Below, in pieces: positions 1-8,076 of a DNA stretch of 64,000 nucleotides. The position numbers and the translations under genes are program-made. Each line of letters opens with the position of its first letter. Position 1 is the stretch's first letter. Source of the DNA: Lawsonibacter asaccharolyticus (lineage in GTDB: Bacteria > Bacillota > Clostridia > Oscillospirales > Oscillospiraceae); assembly GCA_003112755.1 (NCBI GenBank), contig BFBT01000002.1, positions 62,001 to 126,000 of the forward strand, read 5' to 3'. Under the pieces are notes generated by a model that saw nothing but the letters and a program-made list of their open reading frames with translations, made no database searches and was not told the DNA's origin.

Positions 1-2
1 GT

Positions 3-2588
3 GAGGAAGGCTTTCAGAATCGTTTCGCAGGAAAACCTCAACTGACCGACCCTGTGTACAAGGAGAGATTCGACTATGAAATGGCGATGATTGAGCAGAT
101 GGGCTTTGCCTCCTACTTCATCATTGTTTGGGACTTCATCAACTTCGCACGCAAAAACAATATCTATGTCGGGCCCGGCCGTGGCTCTGCCGCCGGCAGC
201 TTGCTGGCGTACTGCATCGGCATCACCGACATGGATCCAATCCGGTTCAACCTGCTCTTCGAGCGGTTTCTGAACCCTGAGCGAGTTTCCTGGCCAGATA
301 TTGACACAGATATAGAGCATTCTGGCCGTGCCAAGGTTATCGACTACATCACGAAGAAGTATGGCGCCGAGAGTGTCTGCCGTATCGTGACTTTCGGGAC
401 TATGGCTGCAAAGATGGTGCTCAAGGATGTGGCCCGTGTTCTGGGCTACCCGACCGGTTGGGCTAACTCTTTGGCCAAGCTGGTACCGGATGACCCCAAA
501 ATGACGCTGGTCAAGGCTCTGGACAAGAACCCGGAATTGGCCGCGAGGGCCAAAAATGACCCAGATGTGGCAAGGGTAATGGAAGTTGCAATCAAGCTGG
601 AAGGAAACAAGAGGCATGCATCTCAGCATGCTTGCGGTTTGGTCATCAGCCCAGGTAAGATCACAGACTACCTCCCAACCTCTCTGGAAAAGGATAAGGA
701 AACCGGCGAGCGGAGTCTAACCGCCCAGGTCACCATGACTGAGGTGGAAGACCTGTCGCTTATCAAGATGGACCTGCTGGGACTGAAAAACCTGACAGCC
801 ATTCATGAGGTCATCGATACTGTTAAGAGGACTCGCAGCATCGACACTACTTATGAGGACTTGCCGCTGGATGACCGAGAAACCTACAAGATGCTTTCCA
901 AGGGAATCACTGGTGGCGTGTTCCAGTTGGAAGGCGGCGGCATGACCAACAATGTTATCATCCCTATGTTTGATGATATCGACAGCCTGCCTGAGTCTCG
1001 GCTGCACGAGTGTTTCGAGCGACTTATCGCTGCTGTGGCACTCTACCGGCCCGGGCCCATGGACTATATCCCGAACTACCTGGAGGGGATGCGGGATACG
1101 ACTTCTATCCACTATCTTGTGCCAGAATTGGAAGCCATTTTGCGACCCACCTATGGAGTCATTGTATATCAGGAACAGGTTATGCAGATTGTGCAGAAGC
1201 TGGCTGGTTACTCGCTCGGAAGAGCCGATGTGGTCCGCAAGGGCATGGCAAAGAAAAAGCGTAATATTCTGGATGCTGAAAAGCTCGTGTTTATCCATGG
1301 TAACAAAGAAGCCTATGAATCCGGCAAAGACAAAAACTATGCGCCTGGCTGTGTTGCCAACGGTATCCCTGAAGCGATTGCTGAGGAGATCTGGGCGCAA
1401 ATGGATAAATTCGCCAGTTATGCTTTCAACAGATCCCATGCAGCTTGCTATGCCTGGCTGGCCAGCATCACGGCCTACATGTCCTGCCACTGGACAGCTG
1501 AGTTCTATTGTGCGATGATGAACGCCTTCGAGGATGTGGGCGACAAGGTAAAAGGCTACATGGCCCTGGCAGTCCGCCGCGGTATCAAGATTCTACCCCC
1601 GGACATCAACAAGTCTTCTGACCGCTGCATGGTTGAGGATGGCTGCATCCGGCTGGGGTTCCATAACCTGGCCTATCTGGATAAGTTCAGCCATCTGATT
1701 GCCAAGGAGAAGACCGACAAGGGCCAGTTCGAGGATTTCCAGGATTTCTATGAGCGGATGACCGACCTCGGTAAGAAACCCAGCAAGAATGTTCTGGAGT
1801 CCCTGATATTCTCCGGGGCCATGTCCAGCTTTGGGCTGAACCACCACCAGCTGGTGGAGATGATCCCGATGCTGGAGAAGGACTACAAGCAGAGCATTCC
1901 TGTCCGCCAGCTGGGCCAGATCACCCTCTTCTCTCCGGAGGAGATGAAGGTTAAGCCCCCTGAGGCGGCGGAGTACAGTGATCAGTTCCTCATGGAGAAA
2001 GAGAAGGAGGCCATCGGCTTCTATCTGACCCGGCACCCAGTCGATGAGTTCTTTGCCAGTGGCAAGGGCGAAGGCTGCATGCCGATCACTGAGCTGATCG
2101 CTGAAGAGCCTGACCGCTACAGTTCGATGCAGGTCTGTACTGTCGGCCTGATTCGCGGTCTGCGGACCGTGTACACTAAGGCCAAGAACGAGGAAATGTT
2201 TCTGTTCGCGGCTGAAGACCGGTTCAATGAGATTGGGTGCGTCCTGTTCCCCAGAAATGTTGCTGCCAACAAGCACCGGCTAATGAATGGATCTCTGGTC
2301 AAAATTGTCGGCGAGTATGTCGTCGATGAACAGCGTGGACCCCAGATCATCGTGCAGAGTGTGCTGGACGCCAACGGAACTTCGAGCACCGAGCTGCCAA
2401 CAGTGACTGTAACCATTCGGAATAAGGGTGAGCAGGATGAGTTGATGAAGTTCGCTCGCGAAAACCCTGGGACTGTGGTCGTTCAGATTATGGCTGCGGG
2501 GAAACTGTACCGGACTGCCCGGTGCATTAAGCTGACCCCTGCGGCAATGGACTTCCTGCAGAGCCACTTTGTCAAGGTAGAAACCTGA
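3..2588 (+). CDS. dnaE: DNA polymerase III alpha subunit, DnaE type (5' end outside window)
   Basis: Catalytic subunit of a C-family replicative DNA polymerase. The frame is open from base 3, so the PHP region and true start lie upstream of the window; 861 residues are visible. The palm shows GPGRGSAAGSL (about bases 171-203) and the metal-binding PDIDTD (about 294-311); YRPGPMDYI follows at about 1044-1070, and an OB-fold-like region lies at about 2120-2400. GRGSAAGSL with PDIDTD points to DnaE rather than PolC, and no exonuclease insert is seen. It ends in TGA and is followed by a clear terminator. A replicon carrying its own replicase fits a huge phage or megaplasmid. Confidence 0.95.
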   Translation, partial: EEGFQNRFAGKPQLTDPVYKERFDYEMAMIEQMGFASYFIIVWDFINFARKNNIYVGPGRGSAAGSLLAYCIGITDMDPIRFNLLFERFLNPERVSWPDIDTDIEHSGRAKVIDYITKKYGAESVCRIVTFGTMAAKMVLKDVARVLGYPTGWANSLAKLVPDDPKMTLVKALDKNPELAARAKNDPDVARVMEVAIKLEGNKRHASQHACGLVISPGKITDYLPTSLEKDKETGERSLTAQVTMTEVEDLSLIKMDLLGLKNLTAIHEVIDTVKRTRSIDTTYEDLPLDDRETYKMLSKGITGGVFQLEGGGMTNNVIIPMFDDIDSLPESRLHECFERLIAAVALYRPGPMDYIPNYLEGMRDTTSIHYLVPELEAILRPTYGVIVYQEQVMQIVQKLAGYSLGRADVVRKGMAKKKRNILDAEKLVFIHGNKEAYESGKDKNYAPGCVANGIPEAIAEEIWAQMDKFASYAFNRSHAACYAWLASITAYMSCHWTAEFYCAMMNAFEDVGDKVKGYMALAVRRGIKILPPDINKSSDRCMVEDGCIRLGFHNLAYLDKFSHLIAKEKTDKGQFEDFQDFYERMTDLGKKPSKNVLESLIFSGAMSSFGLNHHQLVEMIPMLEKDYKQSIPVRQLGQITLFSPEEMKVKPPEAAEYSDQFLMEKEKEAIGFYLTRHPVDEFFASGKGEGCMPITELIAEEPDRYSSMQVCTVGLIRGLRTVYTKAKNEEMFLFAAEDRFNEIGCVLFPRNVAANKHRLMNGSLVKIVGEYVVDEQRGPQIIVQSVLDANGTSSTELPTVTVTIRNKGEQDELMKFARENPGTVVVQIMAAGKLYRTARCIKLTPAAMDFLQSHFVKVET

Positions 2589-2604
2589 TCGCATATTGCT
2601 ACAA

Positions 2605-2645
2605 GAGAGGAGCTGCCCAATGTTGGGCGGCTCTTCTTGTCTTTA
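2605..2645 (+). terminator. Rho-independent terminator after dnaE
   Basis: GAGCTGCCCAA and TTGGGCGGCTC form a GC-rich hairpin followed by a T-rich tail, 17 bases after the dnaE stop. Confidence 0.8.
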
Positions 2646-2661
2646 GAGGCGAGGGGGGGGA

Positions 2662-2938
2662 GTCTTTCTTAACGAAGAAATGTAACACTGAGATTCCTCC
2701 TTTGCCAGGGCTATTGCCGCACCGGCTCCTATCGGAGCCCATGTGTGGTCCGTGAGACCTGCTGTCCACCTGGGCGGGTGAGTCTGCTGTTGCGCAAAAC
2801 AGCAAACTCATGACTATGCCTGTCGACCGCTCCCGGACGCCGCCAGGTGGGGGAAACCCTCACGGACCAGATGCAGCGAGTCCATGTCCAAAAATCAGAA
2901 GATAGTTCTCCCCGACTCTTTCCTTCGTTAAAAAAGAT
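2662..2938. repeat. Inverted-repeat element, copy 1 (both arms)
   Basis: Left end GTCTTTCTTAACGAAGAAA and right end CTTCGTTAAAAAAGAT are inverted copies. Each arm carries an inner hairpin (CCGGCTCC/GGAGCC on the left) and the inner boundary GGTCCGTGAG / CTCACGGACC. It fills the gap between dnaE and the next gene. One of at least 16 occurrences in the window. Confidence 0.85.
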
Positions 2939-3061
2939 TCGTCCATCCTCCAGCTTCGCTGGAAAAATGAAAATTCCCAATACTGCAGAACATCAAAATT
3001 TAAGAAAGATGCTATACAGAACATGGCCGGGATATAGCTGAAACCACTCCGGATAAAATGG

Positions 3062-3175
3062 CAATAGAATTAAAAACATCTGCATATTATATTGATGACG
3101 ACCGGGGCATGGGCAAACCCGCATGACGCCAGAAGCTGAACTGGACAATAAATTTTGCAGTACCTGCATAATATT
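3062..3175 (+). promoter_or_regulatory. Two candidate promoters upstream of the 3271 gene
   Basis: Two copies of the window-wide start motif are present: TGCATATTAT at about 3081 and TGCATAATAT at about 3165, each with an A-rich box about 17 bases upstream. Confidence 0.4.
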
Positions 3176-3270
3176 TGCTCATCCCCAAACCCCCGCATGT
3201 CTGCACACCCGGCCAACCCGGCGAATGGGCTGTAGGCATCAAACTAAAACAAGCAAGGAGTGAAACAAGC

Positions 3271-4551
3271 ATGGGAAACATTAAAGGCCGGGTAGCAGCA
3301 CTGCCGTTGGCGGCACTGATGCTCTTGACCGCGGTGGGGCCGGTCACGGCCTTCGCTGCGGATCAGGTCAAGCCCAACATCTCCGCGGCATCGTATTTGA
3401 TCCCCACGGAGAGCACCCAGGCAATCGTCAATGGAGAGATGGTACTGGTTGAGACCTATAAAGTGCCTACCTCCATGGATCCCAATGAGCTCATCAAGGA
3501 TCCGTTCGAACTCCGCGGTTACTTCTTTGAACTGAACTCAATCATCAAGGAGGACTTTGATGATGCTCAGACAAAGGATGTGACTAAGGAATACTCGGTA
3601 GCTGTCAACAGCGGAGAGTTGGCCGATAATATCGGCATGCTCCCTGAAACACTCAGCTACGATGAGGGCAACTGGACAGGCACTCTGTATCCGGTTCTCG
3701 GCTCTGTCAATATCCAGGTGACAGATACAGCGACCAGATCCAAGACCAGTTCCACTACCAAGACCTTTGACCTGGGGGAGTTCAACGATCCGACTGCCAT
3801 CCCTGCCACATATAATGGGATGTCTCGGACCAGCTATGACATCCAGCCAAGCGGTTATATCGATGGTTCTTCAATCCCCTCCGGTTATACCGCAACCGCA
3901 ACCTACGCCAAGAAGTCCTACTACAAGGTCGACACAGCCTGGAAGATGACGGCCACCTATTCCGGGGTTGCTACCTACGATGAGCTTACTCATTTCCAGT
4001 ACACGCTGACTTACAAGGGCGATGAGATCCAGGATGGCCAGGCAATCGTGGACGGTGAGCTGATTACAGTTCCCAAGGGTTACGAGGTCGTGGATGGTCA
4101 GCTCGTGAAGACTGGCTTCGATTTCGGAAGTTTCTTCAGTAATGTCGGTATTGTGCTGCTGCTTCTGGTTCTGCTCGGCGGGGTGGTCACAGGCATCGTA
4201 TTTGCCATCCTGACCGGTATCAAGCGTGGCATCTTCTACAGCCGCAAGATTGTGATCGAGTCCCAGGATGACAACTCTGGCGAGTATACCCTAATGCAGA
4301 AGGTCAGAGTTAATCCCAAGGCTCCGGCGATCACGCTGGATGTCCTGCGGGCCCCCTCTGCCCGACACTTCAAGTGCTCTATGTCCGGAGGTCTGGCTAA
4401 GAAGCTGCGCGGCACGATCATCAATGTATCCGCCGGCGACCAGGTGGTCGCCAAGCACCGCGTTGAACCCTTCAATGACAAGGAGCGGTATGTGTTCGCT
4501 GTCAGCCTGGAAGATGTAGATTCTGGGCCTATGGACACTTTCTCCCTCTGA
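3271..4551 (+). CDS. Secreted, C-terminally membrane-anchored protein of unknown function
   Basis: A 426-residue protein not recognised as a known family. Start chosen at ATG 3271 because AAGGAG lies about 12 bases upstream and it opens a signal peptide (basic n-region, hydrophobic core, cleavage after AFA near residue 30). The middle is extracellular, with beta-rich Thr/Ser/Tyr-rich sequence; two weakly similar short segments (NGEMVLVETYKVP and DGELITVPKGYEV) suggest internal repeats near each end. One strong membrane segment (LLLLVLLGGVVTGIVFAIL, near residue 300) is followed by a roughly 110-residue cytoplasmic tail. With two more secreted proteins and a sortase downstream it may belong to an envelope-modifying group; that link is inferred only from neighbourhood. 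Confidence 0.75.
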   Translation: MGNIKGRVAALPLAALMLLTAVGPVTAFAADQVKPNISAASYLIPTESTQAIVNGEMVLVETYKVPTSMDPNELIKDPFELRGYFFELNSIIKEDFDDAQTKDVTKEYSVAVNSGELADNIGMLPETLSYDEGNWTGTLYPVLGSVNIQVTDTATRSKTSSTTKTFDLGEFNDPTAIPATYNGMSRTSYDIQPSGYIDGSSIPSGYTATATYAKKSYYKVDTAWKMTATYSGVATYDELTHFQYTLTYKGDEIQDGQAIVDGELITVPKGYEVVDGQLVKTGFDFGSFFSNVGIVLLLLVLLGGVVTGIVFAILTGIKRGIFYSRKIVIESQDDNSGEYTLMQKVRVNPKAPAITLDVLRAPSARHFKCSMSGGLAKKLRGTIINVSAGDQVVAKHRVEPFNDKERYVFAVSLEDVDSGPMDTFSL

Positions 4552-4616
4552 TTCTCTCACCGAACTAAAGTTCGGGAGCTTTCTGGCTACGATTCAGTGT
4601 TATCATTCTCCATGAC

Positions 4617-4653
4617 AAGGAGGCCTGCAGCAGCGGGCCTCTTTCCTTTTTGC
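4617..4653 (+). terminator. Rho-independent terminator
   Basis: AGGAGGCC and GGGCCTCTTT pair around a short loop, followed by CCTTTTT. It closes the 3271 gene. Confidence 0.7.
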
Positions 4654-4772
4654 CAATAGAATTTTTCCGGCTTGCATAAAGTAGATATAACAACGACTGC
4701 AAAACGAATGGACAGGCGTTGGGATGTACGCATTGGGTGCCAATAAAATGTAGACGGTGTGCATATACTTGA
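4651..4772 (+). promoter_or_regulatory. Candidate promoter region with two GCCAATA boxes
   Basis: GCCAATAGAA followed by TTGCATAAAGT, and GCCAATAAAA followed by GTGCATATACT, repeat the same box-spacing-TGCATA layout seen upstream of other genes. The rest of the 4552-4986 gap shows no gene. Confidence 0.35.
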
Positions 4773-4986
4773 AATAGCCGCAAAATGTCCTATATGCTCC
4801 TGGCGGAAGGCTGATTGCGGCACCGTGCCCACAGCCATTCCAAATTGCCCGTTTTCCCATGCGCGGGCGGCCTGTCAGGGGCACAGAATGTGGCAGGAGG
4901 CCTGTACGACTGTCGTGAGACAGCCAGTCCTGCTTGTGATAGGCCGCATGGCCTGTATTCCACAGGAGAGGGGAGGTGAAATAAAA

Positions 4987-5457
4987 ATGAAGCGTTCTAA
5001 AATGGTAGCGTTCGCATTGGCGGCCGCCCTGTCGGTCTCGATGGCAGTTCCTGCTTTCGCAGCCGGGTATGAATTCTCCGGGCTCCAGCCTGGCGGCAAC
5101 TTCTACCAAGTGACTGAGCATGGGCAGGCCAATGAGGCTAACTCTGGGACCATTATCGTTGGCGCCGACGGAACTATCGGTACGGATCCGACCGCCAAGC
5201 CCCGCATGACTCCTCTGAACGGGATCGAGACTCCTGTGGGTGAATATCCGGACTCCTGGGGTATGGCAACGGACATCAACATCGCCTACACCTCTGTGTT
5301 CCCGAACTTTTTCGCCCCGCCCAGCCAATGGTCCAACATCAATGGCCTGGTGATCCTGGATCCCTATGTGGTCAGCTCTGGAGCCCTGCCTACCGGCTAT
5401 CAGATGGCCCTCGGCTCTCTGTACGGTGCGCCCGTCTTTATCGGGTACATGCCTTGA
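4987..5457 (+). CDS. Small secreted protein, paralogue of the sortase N-terminal region
   Basis: A 156-residue protein; ATG 4987 is preceded by GGGGAGG at good spacing and opens a signal peptide ending in AFA near residue 24. The mature part aligns along its whole length with residues about 25-140 of the sortase gene immediately downstream (shared GSDGTIGTD-like, GDFPDGWGIGTD-like and SGALPTGYQ-like segments), so it is a tandem duplicate of that N-terminal domain without the catalytic domain. No known family recognised. It could be a partner or substrate of the sortase, but no LPxTG-type signal or membrane anchor is visible, so this is speculation. Confidence 0.75.
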   Translation: MKRSKMVAFALAAALSVSMAVPAFAAGYEFSGLQPGGNFYQVTEHGQANEANSGTIIVGADGTIGTDPTAKPRMTPLNGIETPVGEYPDSWGMATDINIAYTSVFPNFFAPPSQWSNINGLVILDPYVVSSGALPTGYQMALGSLYGAPVFIGYMP

Positions 5458-5591
5458 GTTCAACTAAGGATGAAACCGGCTGGGGGATGACGACCTCCCC
5501 GGTTAAGTCCGAATCACTCAGAAGTTTGCTGCTCAAAAAAGCTGAACGAAAACCCGCAAGTTTTATCAACGACAGAAGGAGGACTTTTTCA

Positions 5592-6593
5592 ATGAAGAAA
5601 CGCAATATCGCGTCCCTGCTGCTGTCGGCGGCCATTGCGAGCAGCATGGCTGTTCCTGCCTTTGCTCTGGAGTACAACTATGATGCGGTCGATTCCGGCC
5701 AACAGTTTTTCCAGGCGACTGAGGTAGGCACAGATGCCGCGGCAGATTCCGACCAGATCGTGGTCGGGTCTGATGGTACCATCGGCACCGATGAGGTGAC
5801 CCTGCCCAACAGTACCCCGATGTCCGTCACACAGCTGCCTGTTGGAGACTTCCCTGACGGCTGGGGTATCGGCACTGATGTGGCCATCGCTCAGAACTCT
5901 GTGTTCCCCAACGCCCTGGCCCCCACTACCCAGTGGAGTGGCATCACTGGTTTCGTGGGCTATGATAACTTTGATATCAATTCTGGCGCTCTGCCCACTG
6001 GCTATCAGCAGATGATCGAGTCGTTGCCCACCCTGCCAGTGATGAATCCCATGTATGGGCTGCCTGGCGCGGTACCTGTCTACACGGGCGGCACCTATGG
6101 CTATTATGCCTACGGCAACTACCTGTACAACCCGCTGACGGGCGCCTACTATGGCTACGCCTCTGCTGCTACGGACATCACTCCGATGCCCAAGCTGAAC
6201 AGCAAGACGACTGCCATCGGCAAGCTGAGTATCCCCTCTGTGGGTATGAACAAGTACATTTACGAGGGCACTGGCAAGACCCCTCTAAGCAAGGGCGTCG
6301 GACACTTCGGCTGCACTCCTGGCTGGGATGGCAACATTGGTCTGGCCGGCCACAACAGGAACAACAGCAACACTGCTGCGTTCCAGAAACTGAAGGATGT
6401 CAAACTGGGCGACCTGGTGTATTACACCACCGCCTATGGCACTCGCACCTATCAGGTGACCAGTATCGACGCCGTGTCCGTGAATGACACCTCTGGCCTG
6501 GCCCAGGATGGCAGCTATAAGCTGACCATGTACACCTGCAAGGCCAATCAGCCGGAGCTGAAGCTCAAGGTTGTTGCTCACCTGGTTGCCTGA
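5592..6593 (+). CDS. Secreted sortase (class D-like) with novel N-terminal domain
   Basis: A transpeptidase-type enzyme that would act outside the membrane. ATG 5592 follows AGGAGGA and starts a signal peptide (cleavage after AFA, near residue 25). Residues about 26-200 are a domain shared with the upstream gene plus a Gly/Tyr-rich linker. The sortase barrel occupies about 205-333: IGKLSIPSVG, the catalytic histidine in GLAGHNR (H254) and the catalytic cysteine in LTMYTC (C316). The usual arginine after the cysteine is not obvious; lysines (K324, K326) occupy that stretch, which may reduce or change activity. No sorting-signal substrate is visible nearby. It is followed by a strong terminator. 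Confidence 0.85.
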   Translation: MKKRNIASLLLSAAIASSMAVPAFALEYNYDAVDSGQQFFQATEVGTDAAADSDQIVVGSDGTIGTDEVTLPNSTPMSVTQLPVGDFPDGWGIGTDVAIAQNSVFPNALAPTTQWSGITGFVGYDNFDINSGALPTGYQQMIESLPTLPVMNPMYGLPGAVPVYTGGTYGYYAYGNYLYNPLTGAYYGYASAATDITPMPKLNSKTTAIGKLSIPSVGMNKYIYEGTGKTPLSKGVGHFGCTPGWDGNIGLAGHNRNNSNTAAFQKLKDVKLGDLVYYTTAYGTRTYQVTSIDAVSVNDTSGLAQDGSYKLTMYTCKANQPELKLKVVAHLVA

Positions 6594-6611
6594 TTCAGCA
6601 GGCAGACCTGA

Positions 6612-6652
6612 AGAAGAGGAGCCCGTCATTGTGGCGGGCTCCTCTTTCTTTT
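6612..6652 (+). terminator. Rho-independent terminator after sortase
   Basis: GAGGAGCCCGTCA and GGCGGGCTCCTC hairpin followed by TTTCTTTTG. Confidence 0.85.
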
Positions 6653-6672
6653 GTATTTTGTAGGGAGAACAG

Positions 6673-6769
6673 GTCTTTTTTAACGAAGAAATTGGCAGAG
6701 GGTTGTTCTTTTGCCGAAGGCCGTTGTTCGGGCGGTTCCCTTACGGGAACCGATGTCGGGTCCGCGAGA
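6673..6769. repeat. Inverted-repeat element, single left arm bracketing rpn
   Basis: Starts GTCTTTTTTAACGAAGAAAT and ends at the GTCCGCGAGA boundary, with the inner hairpin CGGTTCCC/GGGAACCG. No adjoining right arm; the matching right arm is on the other side of the rpn gene (7931-8028). Confidence 0.8.
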
Positions 6770-6789
6770 ACTCCGTTGTTTGGAACAAC

Positions 6790-6828
6790 AGACAAAAGAA
6801 AGAGGCCCTGGCAAAATGCCAAGGCCTC
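6790..6828 (-). terminator. Terminator of the rpn gene
   Basis: On the minus strand GAGGCCTTGGCA and TGCCAGGGCCTC form a hairpin followed by TTTCTTTTG, just after the rpn stop. Confidence 0.75.
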
Positions 6829-6841
6829 ATCCATGTGCGGG

Positions 6842-7697
6842 TTAGATTTTCCCGTTTTTGAAGTCGTCCGCAGCGGCGAGGAACTCGCTTTCAGGGAGCC
6901 CGCTCTTTGTAGTAGCAATCTCGCGGGGGATAATCCCGTCCAGATAGAGGCTAATCAGGGTCTTCAGCGTCCCCTTGATTTCGCCACGAGCCTCACCCCG
7001 AGCCTCGCCAATGGCCTCGGCCGCCGCCCGCTCATCATGAAGCAACATCTGCAGCGTCATATATCTCGCCTCCGTTTCGCTGTCCGATTTCTTTTCCTTG
7101 CATAGCTTGATGGCCGTTTTGGCCAGCTCTCCGGATACGGAGAGCTCGTCATTCTTGGTCCGGACATAGTCCAAAAACTCGATGATGTCCTTGCTGGCGC
7201 TCCCCGGAGTCTTGTACTTGGCGTTCAGGAACAGCGCATGGCTGCCGTCGTCGTACAGGATATCCGTGTCCTTGATCCTGCATTCGCGCTCGTACAGGGC
7301 AAAGCCCCTTCCCGTATGGGTCGTAGTCGCAAACGAAGATCACGAACGAGTTGGGGAGCGAGTCGTAGTCGGTTCCCTGCTCCAGGAAATGCCGGTCGAT
7401 GCCGCTCTGGTAGTACCGAACACGACGCTCGATGCTCTTCTGGGAAGAACCCTGCATCTCGATGTTGTACCGGGTGCGGTTCTCGTCCTCCAGATCGACA
7501 TCCAGCCGGATCCCATGAGCCAGGTACGCATCCGACAAGTCCTTCTCCTTGCTGATGTTAACGATCTTCGCAATGGGCCTTTGCAGCAGTGCCTCCAGGA
7601 ACAGTTTGCAGAGACCCATATCCTGCATCACTTCCCCAAAAAGGAAGTTGTCCGCAAGGCCCAGTGCTTGCAGGGGTTTCCTTGTTTTTGTTGCCAT
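6842..7697 (-). pseudogene. Rpn/PD-(D/E)XK nuclease-family transposase-like gene, frameshifted
   Basis: Recombination-promoting nuclease family (PDDEXK_2 type). Start ATG 7697 follows GGAGG. The N-terminal frame shows a nuclease core (RLDVDLEDENRTRYNIEMQ, about residues 63-81: Asp, then Glu-x-Gln); the C-terminal part, including repeated EARGEARGE and a helical tail, is in another frame up to 6842. The break is near base 7303, where the minus strand reads GGGAAGGGGCTTT: removing one G restores a continuous, family-like protein of about 284 residues. This is either an inactivating mutation or a frameshift site, as many transposases use one. The gene lies between inverted arms of the repeat family that fills this window. 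Confidence 0.75.
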
Positions 7698-7930
7698 CTG
7701 GTTTCCTCCTGTTTGATTATATTATACCCCAATGTCCGGCTATCCTGCAAGATGGTTCCGGCCTTTTTGTTGCCTCCTGAAGATTGTTTTTCCCAAATTG
7801 GAGTACATATCGTTATATGCGAGGACTGCCTGTTCCATTCCTGGGCAACGACTGGCAAACCCAGAACAAGCAAATCGTTTAGGGGCACACGACAGTTCTT
7901 CGAACCGTCGCAACAGCAAGCCTTAGCAGG

Positions 7931-8028
7931 CCTCACGGACCAAACATCGGTTCTGGAACAGAACTGGCCCGCGGCAAAGCTCTTGGCAAAGGAAATCCTC
8001 TCTGCCACATTTCTTCGTTAATAAAGAC
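7931..8028. repeat. Inverted-repeat element, single right arm bracketing rpn
   Basis: Begins CCTCACGGACC, contains the hairpin GGTTCTGG/CAGAACTGG and ends TTCTTCGTTAATAAAGAC, the reverse complement of the arm at 6673-6769. It faces that arm across the rpn gene. Confidence 0.8.
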
Positions 8029-8068
8029 CAGCGGCCACCCAGAAACAAAGCTCCAGGTGGCCGCCAGC
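8029..8068 (-). terminator. Terminator of the helicase gene
   Basis: Hairpin of GCGGCCACC and GGTGGCCGC just past the helicase stop; the T-tract on the minus strand is weak (GGTCTTTAT). Confidence 0.55.
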
Positions 8069-8076
8069 GTAATCAA

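Noticed and set aside
717..1490. Long minus-strand frame opposite dnaE (and similar ones at 1593-2276)
   Set aside because: Antisense shadows of a strongly conserved gene; no ribosome binding site and no recognisable protein motif.
2662..2938. Integron attC site or simple terminator as explanation for the inverted repeats
   Set aside because: No integrase or cassette organisation; elements are about 280 bp with two structured arms, much larger than terminators, and ordinary terminators are present in addition.
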